A DNA stretch of 64,000 bases, taken from positions 36,714,006 through 36,778,005 of the forward strand of contig NC_073694.1 in assembly GCF_029784165.1 (NCBI RefSeq), given 5' to 3'. Origin of the DNA: Wyeomyia smithii (Eukaryota > Arthropoda > Insecta > Diptera > Culicidae). The notes below the pieces were generated by a model that saw only the letters and a program-made list of their open reading frames with translations, did not search any database and was not told where the DNA came from. Positions 1 to 12,793 of the stretch are shown piece by piece (position 1 is the stretch's first letter; each line of letters opens with the position of its first letter). The translations under genes were made by a program, and so were the position numbers.

Positions 1-1014
1 ACCTAGAAGTGATATGGAAAGATAGATAGCTAGTGTCTTCGAAAAAGTTGTGGCAAATGATTTTACTTGCAACTTTGTCGAAAGTGCCGGATTTTTATCT
101 CTTATGTCAAAAAAGATGTAACAAGTTTTATATGCAAAGTTGACTCAAATCATAATTTTAAATATAACTTTTTTCCTGGACTTTCTACATATTCTATACT
201 CTCTACAAAATTATTAGCCAAACACAAATACACATTTTTGCTGAACATTTGATCTAGCTATGGTTGAAAATAAAAAAAATATTCAACCATTAACGGTTTT
301 TCAAGTGTTAGTTTAACTTCAAATTGCTCAGCTGTACGCAGAAATACGCAGATTACTTTTTGATGTTCTGAAAGCACATCTATTCTACTTCCAAACGAAT
401 ATAAAATCGTTAGAAGAATTAGAATAGATTATTAGAATAGAGTCTTTTCGATTATTTCAGTGAAAAAAATCTTTTGCATGAAAATTATAACTTTATCAAA
501 TAACTTTGTTATTTATAAATATAGCGTTTTACAATCTTCAGCAAAAATATAAACCCAATAAAATCGCGTAATTTTTTAGAAGGTCATAAAAATATAGAAA
601 ATCATGGGAAAGAGTTATAATGAAAAATATGAAATTTTAGTCACAGTTAATTGTCATCTTTGCTGTCTTCTTCATCGGTTGCCGTTAATGGTTGAGTAAC
701 TTTCTTATTTTCAACCATAGCTAGATCAAATGTTCAGCAAAAATGTGTATTTGTGTTTGGCTAATAATTTTGTAGAAGGTAGAAAATATGTAAAAAATCC
801 AGGAAAAAAGTTATATTTAAAATTATGATTTGAGTGAACTTTGCATATAAAACTTGTTATATTTTTTGACATAAGAGATAGAAATCCGACACCTTCGACA
901 AAGTTGCTAGTAAAATCATTTGCCACATTTTTTTCGAGGACACTAGCTATCTATCTCACTGTCCTGAAAAAATAAATTTTCCATATGACCTCTAGGAGAA
1001 TTAATCACTAAATC
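1..1014. repeat. Long inverted repeat (foldback-like element), possibly cut by the window edge
   Basis: The first ~275 bases reappear in reverse complement between about 700 and 1014. Shared landmarks are GATAGATAGCTAGTGTC near 23 against GACACTAGCTATCTATC near 940, and the CTAGCTATGGTTGAAAATA tracts near 253 and 705. The right arm has about 20 extra bases (near 957-980) absent from the left. A 400-base AT-rich centre separates the arms. Short open frames in the two arms are mirror images and not genes. The left terminus may lie upstream of the window, so no target-site duplication can be assigned. Superfamily unknown. Confidence 0.75.
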
Positions 1015-1125
1015 GTACATTTTTAAAGAAGCAAAATAACATACATAGAAACTTTTTCGAATAAAGTATATCACTAAAATCAAATTTGGAGACGCTATTA
1101 ATTTTGCGCACGAAATCAGCAAAAT

Positions 1126-1632
1126 AAAACACTGTGCAGAGAATCGCCAATGCACCCAGAAAAATGCACGGTTTGGTGCGGTTTACACACTGGAGGCATC
1201 ATTGGTCCGTATTTCTTCAAAGATGATCAAAATCGCAACGTTACGGTCAATGGCGCTCGCTATCGCGCGATGATTTCTGATTTGTATTTGCCGGAAATGG
1301 AAAAGCTGGGTCTTGTTGACATGTGGTTTCAGCAAGACGGAGCAACGTGCCACACATCGCGCGAATCAATGGACATATTGCGGAATGAGTTCGGTGAGCA
1401 ATTCATCTCACGAAATGGACCGGTGAATTGGCCGCCTAGATCATGCGATTTATAACCGCTAGATTATTTTTTGTGGGACTACGTTAAGTCTCTCGTCTAT
1501 GCGGATAAGCCAACAACAATTCCAGCCTTGAACGAAAAGTGACCCAAAATTGGACTTTTCGTATGGACCATTTAAAACGTAGCCGTGGCCAACATTTGAA
1601 TGAAATAATCTTTAAAAAGCAAATGGCATAAA
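1126..1632 (+). pseudogene. Mariner-type (IS630-Tc1-mariner) transposase, C-terminal remnant
   Basis: A cut-and-paste transposase remnant. The frame from 1150 shows the core pattern VWCGLHTGGIIGPYFF, then WFQQDGATCHTS with the second catalytic Asp at 1336-1338, then WPPRSCDL with the third Asp at 1447-1449. I count 36 residues between these two Asp, which is not the 34 of classic mariner. An in-frame TAA follows at 1453-1455, where PLDYFLWDYVKS continues. Another frame ends with RMDHLKRSRGQHLNEIIFKK and a stop near 1632, typical of the mariner C-terminus. The N-terminal half with the helix-turn-helix and first Asp is missing. It is dead: truncated, with a stop and at least one frameshift. It lies directly right of the long inverted repeat. 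Confidence 0.85.
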
Positions 1633-2319
1633 CCAATTTTTTCGGCTCAAATAAAGATTTCATACAGTTTTGTAATTTTTATGCGTTTTTCTTCGAAGAA
1701 AAACCAAATTCTTAAAAAATCACCCATCATTATGAGCGGCTTTGGCTGAAACAGGCTCTGATATAGGCTAAATAGCATATTTCAAATAGCAAGGTCTATG
1801 ATTCTGTCGACCGTGCTTTGGAAGCAATCATATAACGACCAATCAGAGGTCGAATTTTTCGTTTTGACAAGGCTTGACTCTTTTCAATAGTACAATAGTT
1901 TGAATAATAAAATTACAAATATCTTCATTTGGTAAGATTCTTCGAAGATTTTCCAATATATTGCTGCAAGAACGAAGGCAATCTATCGAAAATTAACCGA
2001 TTTATTAGCATTTGTAATTGGACATATTTCTCACCTTTTTCGCTTTTAGGTTTTCATTTTACATCCCTATGTAGCCGAGGATGTAGCCGAACTTCCTGAG
2101 AGACGTAGCTCTACGTCGAAAAATGTGAAATAGAAATTCCGATTTTGCAAGGAAAAAAATATTATTGAATATTATGCAAAAAGCTTCCATCAAGTGAAAC
2201 ATAAATTGTTATCCGGCAAGGAATTGTTAGTGTTTTTAATCAGCGATTAAAACCAGTTCTACTTACTAGAGAAACGGGAGAATTAAAGTACTATATCTAC
2301 AGGGTCGTGAAAGTAGAAA
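1633..2319. other. Non-coding interval with dispersed repeat fragments
   Basis: No gene seen. 1790-1900 matches 13790-13895 in reverse complement (shared GACAAGGCTTGACTCTTTTC-like and GTACAATAG tracts). 2040-2130 (TTTTACATCCCTATGTAGCC, then AACTTCCTGAGAGACGTAG) recurs at 35650-35720 and in part at 36110-36150. These are pieces of unnamed dispersed families. Confidence 0.6.
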
Positions 2320-4125
2320 GAGGAGTCGGTTTATAACGTGATTAGATTAGATACAGGCTGTTCAGTGACAGTATATTAGTGTTAAGGATTGAAGGGAAAT
2401 TCTTCAATTGCAGCCTAATCAATGTGTATGCACCGATTAATGATTAAACCGATGACGAGAGGGAGGAGTTCTATTATTTCTTTGAGAAGACGTACAGTGA
2501 GTGCCTAGGACGTGACATCTTATTTTAAACCGTGCCGCGTCATATCTTATTTTACACGCCGGAATATTCGAAATCTTACCTAGATGCAAATATGGTAGCA
2601 GGTCAGATCTACCATGTTCCGATTGATGGTCGGCACTTTTCAGACGTTATGAACGTAAGGTCACTCAGATGACGAAACGTTTAGTCGGATCGCTATCTCG
2701 TGGTATACAAGATCCGCACCCGGTTGTTAAACGTATTGAAGAAGGACAACGAAGAAGATACGGTTGAACATATAGCTGTAGAGTCCTCGCAGCAAGTTGA
2801 TGAGCGGAGTTGATGAGCGATGTGCAAGTTGGGGGAGACCTGCAAAAACAGTGGAGACATATCCACAATACGATCAGCCTCACAGCGCGAGAAATGTTGA
2901 GTACAGCTGCAACAACCACGCCCAACGAGAGGTTTGACGCTAATTGCCAACGAGCGACAGATGAGAAGAACCGCGCCAGATGTCATTTGTTGGCTCCGGC
3001 TGTGACACGTTAGAGCGTAGGGAGACATCGTGCAGCAAGAACCGCTGGAGGGAGATTCCCTCGCCGGAAGAAGCGTCAGCATTGGGAGCGTGTTCTTGTG
3101 GAGGCGAAGGGCTACTTCTCCAGACACGATGCGAGGAGTTTTTTTCAGAAAGATTACCGGAATCGGGAACCGAAACGTTTCTGCACCTGTCATGTGCAAC
3201 GACAGGGAGGGGAATCTAATTAGCTATAAATCAGAGGTGGCCAGGCGGGAACAACTTTTTAGTGTACTGTTGAACGGCGAGGAAGACAGCGGCGTCGAAA
3301 GGAGCAGGAATGATGTTGAGAATGATGGGCAAGCTGTGGATCCACCAACTATTGATGAAGGTGAAGAAAACAGTTAAGGCCAAACGGTGTTGAACCTACA
3401 AATGGCCGACTTTGAGCCACCACTTCGAATTTTCAGAAGCACAAGACTCGGTAACAGTTAATGCGTCACCTGAAAAAACTCTATTTTATGTTTACTGCGG
3501 TGAATCAAACATAAAGTAGCGATTTAACAGGGAACACATTATCTATTTCCGAGTCTTGTGCTTCTGAAAACTCTAAGTGGTGGCTCGAAGTCGGCCGTTT
3601 GTGGATTCTATACCGTTTCACTTTTAAGAGCTGAAAAACTGCAAGGCGGCTGGGAAGGACGGCACTCCCGATGAGTTTTTCAAAGAAGGAAGCGAATCGG
3701 ATCATGCTGAAAGTGTGGACTGACGAAGAATTGTCCTCGGACTGGTTGGAGAGCCTCATAAGCCCGATCTACAAAAAAGGCCACCGTCTAGGCTGCATTA
3801 ACTATCAGAACATCATTCTTCCTAATACCGTGTACAAAATTATCCCCCGCATCCTGTTCCATCGACTGAGGCCGTAGCGTGAAACCTTTGTTCGCAGATA
3901 CCAATGTGGTTTTCGAGAAGAACGCTCCACTACGGACCAATTGTGTACCTTGCGACAAATCCTCGATTAATTTCGAGAATTTAACTTGCAGATTCACCCT
4001 CTGTTTATAGACTTCAGGGCAGCGTACGACTCAGTTAAGAGAAATGAGTTATGGCAGCCAATGCGCGAGCATGGTTTTCGAACAAAACTAATTAGATCGA
4101 ATGGTGCCACTCCTAATGGATCAAC
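2320..4125 (+). pseudogene. RTE-clade non-LTR retrotransposon relic (EN-linker-RT), heavily decayed
   Basis: This is colinear with the better-preserved RTE at 14481-21753. In order: an endonuclease piece (FNCSLINVYAP-like, near 2390-2430), the end of the endonuclease (DGRHFSDV-like, near 2620-2650), the linker (2690-3370), and the start of the reverse transcriptase (3671-4110: ISPIYKKGHRLGCINY, RILFHRLRP, YQCGFREERSTTDQL, LFIDFRAAYDSVKRNELW). Much of the endonuclease is deleted, including the GDFNA region. Stops and frameshifts occur throughout. RT motifs after the FIDFRAAYDS block, including the catalytic ADD and the C-terminus, are gone. The linker is interrupted by a MITE at 3398-3603. Confidence 0.85.
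3398..3603. mobile_element. 206-bp MITE inserted in the RTE relic
   Basis: The ends form imperfect inverted repeats of about 55 bp. The left end runs from ACAAATGGCCGACTTTGAGC through GAAGCACAAGACTCGG; the right end is its reverse complement, ending at GGCCGTTTGT. The element interrupts RTE linker/RT sequence, since recognisable RTE protein resumes near 3640 (KNCKAAGKDGTPDE-like). No clean target-site duplication is visible. No coding capacity. Confidence 0.75.
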
Positions 4126-5569
4126 ACTAAATCGACTTGTTGTCAAGGAATGAATTGTATGCAGTGATGGCATGAACTCGTGCGAAGTTGAACTGAGTAA
4201 CACTTTTCCAGATTCGAACCCAACTTGAATCTGCTTCCTATCGATAGTTTGAGTTTTTTTTGTACCGCACACTCTGATCGATTGAGTTTAAATGTGATGC
4301 AGGCGATGATGTGACGCGATTAGTTTTGTTCTTAGATCGAATTTCTGCTTTCAAAGGACAATGCAACAAACTGTTGTAGCAGATGCGGCGCGAATTTCAT
4401 CGCAATTCGATATTTAGGCAATTGTTGTTATGCAGGATTCAAACTCAAATCTAACTCAAGTGTAATGCACTGTTAGTAGGGTTTACGTGCAAACCGAAAA
4501 TAAATGTGCAAGCAAGTTTTAAAACTCACTTGGATACGAGCGCAAAGTCACACTGCCTACTCTGATTGTATGATATTGATCATATATTTCAATGAACTTA
4601 TGGTTTCTGCTGGAGAACTCCGGACAAATTAAGAAAAACGTGTATTTTCCAAAATATTAGAAATTATTTGAACTTAAGGGGTTATATACCTTTTTAGTTT
4701 TCAAAAAACCGAAAAAAATTTATTGTATTATCTTCATATACAACATCTTGAGAACATTTTCACAAATTTTCATAAAGATCTGAGCAATAGGAAGAAAGTT
4801 AGAGCGATTTGCAGCGTGCCTCGCCACGGCCGCATAAGCTAAACTTGAAACTTTACACGCGATTATCTCGGAATAGTGTTTTCCGAAAAATGACTTTGCC
4901 GTGATCCTGACTGCGGGAAAACTACTGAACCGATTTCCTTCATCTTGTTTATTTTTAAGTTTCGTTATTAAATTCGCCGGTCCTTGAACGATCGCTTTTC
5001 GAAACATACAGTTACATTTTGCCACAAAAAAATTTGAATGCGATTTTTAGCGCTCAAAACGTGCATTTTTAGCGATCGTTCAAGGACCCGGCACACTTCT
5101 AAACTAATGAAATAATATGAGTTTTTTGATTTCGGTTGACCCGCTGAGTCTCTATCAGGATCACCGCAAGCCTCTGCAAAAAATAGCGTTTCGGGGAAAC
5201 GGCCATTACTCCAGTAATAATTGGTATATCTCAAAATCAAACGTATTTTTTTGTTGTTGATAAACTGTACTTTCAGAAAAATATCCCTTTGATGCAACCC
5301 CTAACCTCAAAATCACTTAAAAACCGATGTATTTAGAATGGTAATTACCAGGGGCTTTTCATTTTAAAATGTCTGCCTGAATCTTTTAAAAACATTAGAA
5401 TCCAAACGTTTTGAAAAAAGTTGAAATTAAAAAAATTCAAATTAAAAAAAAAAATACATTAGGTTCAACTTGGTCATTACTTAAAACATTATTAAGCAAT
5501 ATGGTCATATATAATATATTCGATATTGACACTTTTTGAAGAAATTGGTGTGACGATTAAGCAGAATTA
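4126..5569. other. Non-coding AT-rich interval
   Basis: No gene seen. A patch at about 4128-4152 (TTGTTGTCAAGGAATGAATT) closely matches an internal arm segment of the long-TIR element at 49507-49535. A hairpin is formed by 4977-4996 (CCGGTCCTTGAACGATCGCT) and its near-exact complement at 5071-5091, with a 74-base loop. The short open frames here have no recognisable motifs. Confidence 0.5.
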
Positions 5570-6090
5570 ATATAAAGCAGAAAAAGCAGCGTCCCCATAG
5601 TGCTGCCTTGAGGTATTCCAGAAGTGTTTTTTTAGTTAAGGGGTTTTTAATCCAGAAGTGTTGGGAAAAGTGGAGAAAAAAGCAGAACTCAGCTTCGCAC
5701 GTACTGTTCGATTACATAAGTTGGGTCGTAACCAGTCAGTGATTTGTCAAGATGCATCAAGTCGAGAGAGCTTTCGTAAAAGTATTCGATGATTGATTCG
5801 ATCAAAAGCTACTTTTGAATCCGTATAGATTACGTCAACCTGATATATATCGTTTTGAAGTCCACGAGAATTGTGGTAACGGAACGTCCGGGCATAAATC
5901 CGTGTTGATCGTTAGAAATGTAGACAGGCTTCTCGAGCTTACTACGATTTCAATCAATTTAGATGAAGCAGAAAGACTAGTTATGCCTTGATAATTCCTT
6001 ATTTTTCGCACATCTCCACTTCCAAACACAGGAAAAATGTAAGACATCCCGTCGGGATGCGGTATATTTTTCCAAATCTGTATCATATTT
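5570..6090 (-). pseudogene. Non-LTR retrotransposon reverse transcriptase fragment (CR1/Jockey-like)
   Basis: Read on the minus strand from 6090, the frames show IFPVFGSGDVRKIRNYQGIT and SLSASSKLIEIVV (RT motif 'Y..PVFK.GD..NI.NYRGITSL'). After a frameshift comes VDVIYTDSKVAFDRINHRIL (first catalytic Asp region), then SGIPQGSTMGTLLFLLYINS near 5575-5620 (PQGS motif). The ADD motif, endonuclease and C-terminus are absent. A short direct duplication (AACACTTCTGGA, about 35 bp apart) disrupts the PQGS block. It resembles the relic at 51300-53150 in motif wording but is clearly diverged from it. Confidence 0.75.
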
Positions 6091-6177
6091 CCAGTTCGCT
6101 TATTTTTCGCTCTTTTTACTTCACATACTGTCTGCTTAATGAATATGTAAGACTGCTTCCAAATCTTTAGGAAAATA

Positions 6178-6300
6178 ACTCATAGGTCCAAAAAATCTCT
6201 CCACCAGTGAAAAACGTTTAGTTTGCCAAGCCAAATACGTCTGCAAAGTTTCATTCAAATAAAAAATGGTCGATTAAATTTTTCAGGTCACTTGGCTTCT
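6178..6300 (+). repeat. Solo arm fragment of the long-TIR element family
   Basis: The sequence from CTCATAGGTC through GCCAAATACGTCTGCAAAG, TTTCATTCAAATAAAAAATG and CAGGTCACTT parallels the outer right arm of the element at 47613-50248 (about 50108-50228) in the same orientation. It also matches the left arm inverted. It is a terminal fragment of another copy of that family. I see no internal region. Confidence 0.7.
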
Positions 6301-9300
6301 GTGCTTGTTATAATGATGGATTACGAGCAGGTCAATTTCATGTTCTAGTTAAATTCGATACGATATATTTCAATTATTTGGCGTCGGATTTGCTTTAAAT
6401 TATTGTTTCTGTAAGCTAGAAAACATCAGGAGAAGATTGTTTCGATAAACGTCGTTTGTTCATGATTTCATTCGATAATAATGGTTAAAATGTTTAAACC
6501 CCTGTGAATTGGTATAAAAGTGACTTAGCAGTGCGAATGTTGAAAAAAATGTTGAATTTGAAAATCTAAGTCAAAATGAACACCATCCGTAGTTATTTTT
6601 AGTAATAGAGTCTGAAATACCGTTTTTCTGTACCTTAGGCTGGAAATTATTTCAAGTACCTAGTCTTAATAATAAAATTGTATGTGTTAGTAGCGATAAA
6701 AGGCAAATTGAAAACTGTGAACTGTGTGAAAACTGATATTTGAATTCCTAGTACAGATCGGACTCGATTTTACGGTTACTCAATTATCCGGAATTCGAAT
6801 ATCCGGAGTATTTTTTTTTTGTTGATTGTTTTTTATATTTAATTTGGAATTATATACCTTTACCTTTAGCACCTTTTTGTAATTTCTGTCTTTTCTGGCA
6901 TGTTTGGGACATGTCCGAGTTAAGTGAAACCAATTAGCGTTAAATTATTTATTTTTGCTTCTCGAGAATTTGCCCCGATTTCCACAGAAATGATCATTCA
7001 AGTAACATAAAGAAAAAAAAATTACGTTCGTTGAAGGCAAATTAAAAAAAAAATAAATGGATTCTTCCAATATTTCTAATTGATTTTTTAATTCATTATG
7101 AATTGAGTTTCCATAAAACACTCGCCAAGATTAGAAAGACATAGAAATAAGCAAGTAAACAATCTGTCGTCGATATGCGACGTTGTTACCATTCCCAAAC
7201 CTTAATCCTAAACCAAAACCCTCGGTCGACTCGACAAACAGCAATAATTGTTTTCTGCTTCCTATAAACTATAAAACAACCGTCTGGTTATAAATTATGA
7301 AAATGGAAATTATTCCATGCAGCGACCGGGGCCCATCAAAAACCGGCAGCATCCGTAATAATAATAGTACGATGCACCCAGCACTCGTTCCGTTTTTCTC
7401 TAGCAGCGAAAGAATAAGACACCCCTGCCCGATTCGAGAAACGTTTCGCCAGCATCCACCAGGTTTCCTCCCAGGAAAGCAGTTTACTTTTATACGATTT
7501 TCGGAAGCTTAGCTTTAACCCTTTTTACTTCCACGCTGAGAGCCGAGCAGATCCAGCTGCTGCTCGCTAGACGACTGGTGCGGTAATCAAATCTTTGTAA
7601 ATTCGAAAAACACTGCGGTCGTTGCTGTTTTTCGGCGAGGATGGGTTCGACTTCGCAAAGTGGCAGGCAATCGTCGTAAATAATAATCGCTACCGGCCTA
7701 TCGGCCGAGCAAGAATCCTACCCACCGGGGATAGCTAATGCCACTTTATGACCGAAGGAATCGGCTGGTCGGGGGAAAAAAAATTCCGCACCAAAAGGGG
7801 TCGGAAGCAGTCGAGCGAAACGCGTGACGCGTTGACGTCTTGCTCAGGCAAAGGTAGCCCAAGTCAGTCACAGACTTGGTGTAAAGGTATCCTTCGTAGC
7901 TTCTTGGCCAGGCGCTCTATTTGCTACACAAATGACGACGTTTTCCCCTGGGGGCATATGGACGATTCCTTCGGCAGCAAAAAAGGTGGTAAAGGGGCAA
8001 ATGGAAAATTAATCCTTTTTTCGTCGGAGGCGGATTCATTAGAGTAGGTTTAATATTTTTCGCTTGGAGCGATGTTAAAATTATTGCTTATTAGAGTCGT
8101 TAAAAATTGTTTCGCTCTTGCTACGTGTTTTTCGAAATGTCGAAATTGGATTAAATTGAGAGTTTAAGGTTGAGTTATGCGAAACCGCTGAAGGGAAATG
8201 AAGATTCTTTGTTATCACTCATTGCCGTTTTTCTTGGAAGACAACGGCAACTTTTACGAGTTTGGTAGAAACTGTGGTTTTTATGACCGTCGCTGCTGCT
8301 GGTTTTAAAATCGAAGGATGGGAACAAATTTTTTCTTGGTGTTTTATGGTAACCAAAAGATTAAATATATCCAATTACATCAGAATGTCACATTTACATG
8401 GTGATTTATGAATGGTTGCTCAACCTAATGCAGCCCTTTTTTCGGTGCATCGTCAAACAATACTGCCCGCAGTTGCTGTGTAAATCGGTGAATGAAGCTT
8501 ATTATCGGTTTTTACGACCTGTCAATCAGAGCCGATTTTTATTCACCCCTCATGTCGCAAATTTATTCGTCAGCCAAATCATCCCGTAAGATTCTATGGG
8601 AAAAACCGCACCGAGAAAAGGCGTTTCCTTTCCCCGCCAGAGAGGATCATTATCCGTATCGGAATTGTGATACCGCTGCCGGCTGACGGATCACAATTAA
8701 CCTTCTGTCGGGGCTTCGAATAACGATGATACGTGGCGAAGAAATTGGAGTATGATCGATGAGAGTTCCGCCCACTACAACGATTTCTTTAAATTTGCAT
8801 ACACAAGCATGTCGTCATCGTTTAACTATTCATGAGTTTCACTTTCGCACACTTCTAATCTAGAACCGAGCGACGCGCAGCGATGTTATCAATCTTTTTC
8901 CGACATCGCAATGTCAGCGAGATTTGAAGTGGGTAACGAGCAAAACACGTCACAAAACCATCCATCAGACCGGCGAGGGCATCCGTGAAAGCTTAATAGT
9001 CGAACTGTCAATCAAAGCTGGAATTGTTTTACAAATCGTATCTTTTTATGACGTTGCTGAAGGAAGCAAATCGATGATATGGAACAATTATTCGAGTAAC
9101 AAGAACATCAGTATCAGTATTGATATCCATATAAATATTAACAGTCTTAATGTGATGAAATGTGATATTATTGTAGTATTTAATTTGCAATACACTAAGT
9201 TTCTACTCAGAAGTGAATTGTTTTGAGGTAAACAAACCATTAGTGTGCATGAATAAGCTGTCAGAAACCTTTATTATTCACCACTTGTGTCGCTAGTTGC

Positions 9301-12300
9301 ACTTTTTACTAGATATGTATGTGCGGCAGATTTCTATTTCAGAATATTTACCCAAATCCTTTTAGTCAAAGTGACGATAAGCGAAATAAAAAACTCTTGT
9401 ATTTCACGATAAATGCTACCATAATGGGAGGTCCATCTGCACTTTGTGCCTTCTTGTTGGTGCACCCAACGTGCCGAAAAAAAACTATTTTTCAATTTCC
9501 TTACCATGGCCCAAGCGTTATGACCTCCAGGGTAGAACCAAATATTGAGACAACAATGTCGCCACGATTGCACAAGCAGACAAACCACCCAGAAGTTCGG
9601 AACAAACCCAATCGAAGCCGGCGGATTCCGGCCGGCAAATCAATTAGTCCGCTGCAAGTTTTCAAGCCCAATTGTGGCGATAAAAGTCGGCCGATTTTGG
9701 GCTCTCACTGTGGGAGGTATATTTTATGTCGGCAGTCGTAAATATGTTATTGGCTCTGATCAGTTGGGACGGTGTGATGTCTTGGTTGTCTCTATTCGGC
9801 GGCAGCGAAGATCCTTGCTGTCGGTCTCCGCACCCAGTCGGACAGCTCAATGATAACGCACCGACTGTGAGCCCGATGTGGTGTAAATAAGGGACGATTA
9901 TTGTGTACACACCGGGGGTATGAAAGCGGAACGGCGTCACGGTTGATCGGCACAGAATTGACCAGTGTTTAGGAAGGTTCCTTTTCTTGCCTTTTCCTAC
10001 TTTGACGAATTGAAACAGAATGGATATGAAGTAAAACTGCAAATTGTCGTTGTGTATTTGAAAGTTTTTCACTTTGGTAAAAGTTCATGTTTCTTACATT
10101 TCCGGAATAAATCGCGACACGCGTTTGAATTCAATTGCAAATTTCCAACGCTTTAATCAATCATGTTCAACGGTGACATCACAATAGCATTCGAACGGAA
10201 CGCCGATCAATGCAAAATTTGGAAGTAAAATAGCATCGCACTCTGATGGGTTCATCTCTCTTGTTGAGTTCGTCCTTTCCCGGTTGTTATGGATTGCGTC
10301 CGATGAAGCATAGACCATCGCTGGATTCGCGTGTCCCACCAGATTGATGACACTTTGGTTGTGTTTTGTAATGCACTGGAACGGTTTCTGCTGCTGCTTT
10401 TTTTGTTGTTGGTCGCAACATGGGGAGACCGTCAATCGAATCAATCAAATCTGTGTTTGTCCCTTGGTTTGCAGTGTTAGAATGCCCGAATGCGAGGGTG
10501 TTGGAAATAAATCATCATATTTCGTTTCCTTTTTTTTGTTTTGTTCGGTTGACCATGCGATACCTCATCGGTCGGAACAGTTGTCCCGGGTCTAATTTGA
10601 TTAATATTTATACGAGCGTCGAGTGCGGAGCATTAATTGTCCACTAAATGGTGCAAAATTGCAACGAAGCGAAACTGCTGAATGCTAGGATAGAGGAGCA
10701 ACAAAAAAAAAAAAGATGTCTTTCAAATACAGATGAATGTGGCGAACATGGAAATATTCAAATATTCCGAAAGGGAAGCTTGTCCGCTGTCCAAAGGTCC
10801 AGCACTGAATAGATGAGTGAGTGGTTGGCAAATAAATTCAAATTAAAATGTTTTACGAACCACGCTCCGCTTGCGTATCAGATTGGATTGGGGTGGTCGG
10901 CGTGGGTGAAAGTGAGGGATGGCTGCGTGTCCTTTTGGCCGGGCTGAGGGCATTGTTCAGAGGCCGCCCGAATGAACCGTTTGGCAGGAAGAATTTTTGC
11001 CAATTATTTACTCTATTCATGTGATTCGACGATTCCAAACAATAGATCATACAGTGATTGTCTCTTCATGACACATGTGAGAGCTGAGTGGAATTGAGTT
11101 GCAGTCAGTTGCTGATTTTCAAACGATGATGACATTCAAGTTTAAGGTCCAACAAAGAGATGAAAGGGAGGTCCAGTTAGGGCAAATATGTTGAAGGGCT
11201 GTATTGAAAACATCAAGCGTTTTGCATTTGCATGAATATTTTGCATTGTTTCGAAGGAAGGTCGAAGGTTGTGTTACTAGAAAATTGGCTTATGCTAGCT
11301 CAAAGCACAGCCTGTGCAAAAATTTCAAATAGATGATTACAGACAACAAAGACAAAGCCTTGCTCAGAGAATCACAATAATAATGAAATTAAACCTATCT
11401 TCGAATAAATATCATAGTGCTTACATCTAAACAAGAAGCCGAGAATTAAATTGATTTATTTTTTACTAGTATAATTTTGTGCTATCACTATTTAAAGTGA
11501 TTTTACACGATACTTTATAGTTCTCTTTGTCACCGCTCTTGTAGTTTATGTCATACTTTTATGCAATTTCATACATAAACAATAATTAAATCATTAGTCA
11601 TAGATCAAGTAACAATTACTGGAATCTCTTTCTGAATAAAATTATACAGCTTTCAAATTAGAGTTTCACTTTCAAAAGCGGGTAGTCACTTTTTTGCTAT
11701 TCATAGCCTTTAGATTCCAGGAAATTATAGCGGATTGTTTTTGTTTCCGAAATCTATATCTCTGACACGATCACTGTTATTAACAGGTGATATTCCCAAC
11801 AAGCGAACTGAGTTTAAATATCGATCAACCAGCTTTAGAGTTATGCTTAATATCGGTAGATGGCCACCGGGAGGATCAGCGTTTCACACTGCGCTAGTTT
11901 GTAAACTATTTCGCAACCCTTTGATCTATTTCATTTGATATCAACTGCCATGTCAAGAGTCATGTGAAATTGTTAGCTAAAGGTAACTTTTCTACACGAA
12001 AGCATAGTTGAATAGTAAGTTTGAGGGCGCATTTCTTTGCTTCAATCCTTCTGTCATTACGAAAACGGGGGTAATTTTGTTTGCTCAAGTCATTACCTAA
12101 AGCTAAAACAGAACTGTCTACGAACCGTGTATCACATTAATTTCGCTTAACTGAGTAGTATACCGCATCGAAGTCCACAAGCAAATTGCATTTGTTTTCA
12201 TTAAAATTGATCGGGTTCGAAGTGAAGTTTTTAATCTAGAACTACATAATTCTTCGAGGAAGTTCCATATTTAGCTATCGGATATTGTAGCTATTTTGAT

Positions 12301-12793
12301 TCTACTGCTACTAAAGTCCTTAAATTTACATTGTAGATAAAATTTGTATTTTCTGGAATGTTTCAGTAGCTTTCCTCTGTATACCAGTTATTTGTTCTAA
12401 CAGAAAGGATGTCAACTTTCTGTAGTAAGTACTAAAATCCCGTCATACTACTTATTTTGATCTTGGTTTACTGTTAACATAGTTATTTTGTTCAATGAAA
12501 GCTATGAAAAACTACTCTGAGTTTTCGAATTAAATTGTTCGAGTTATTTAGGATTTACCTTTTTTTTTAAGTTAAATTACGTCCTACAGCAACATATACA
12601 GGGGACCAATTTCAATACAGGGATCCAATTTCAAAAACCGAAAACATCGAGTGCGTCACGAAAATTGTCCACTTTCAAACGTTTTAAACTCAGTTAGTTT
12701 CCACCCGATTTCCGTCTTTTTGCAGCAATAGATTCGAAAATCACTCAAGCACCCGTCCAAATGCAGAAAATTGTAATCTGATTGTTCGAACTA
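6301..12793. other. Largely repeat-poor interval with no recognisable gene
   Basis: No ORF here shows a domain I recognise. The longest frames (9319-9741 plus; 9662-10072 minus) overlap on opposite strands and look like chance openings in GC-richer DNA. 7140-11050 is more GC-rich and less repetitive than the rest of the window and may be unique host sequence. 12590-12710 (CCGAAAACATCGAG, CCACTTTCAAACGTTTTAA) recurs in the same orientation at 22140-22260 as a dispersed repeat. No splice-supported exon chain is visible by eye. Confidence 0.5.

Noticed and set aside
9319..10072. Overlapping sense and antisense frames as host genes
   Set aside because: Both strands are open over the same stretch, no domain is recognised, and no splice-consistent structure is visible.
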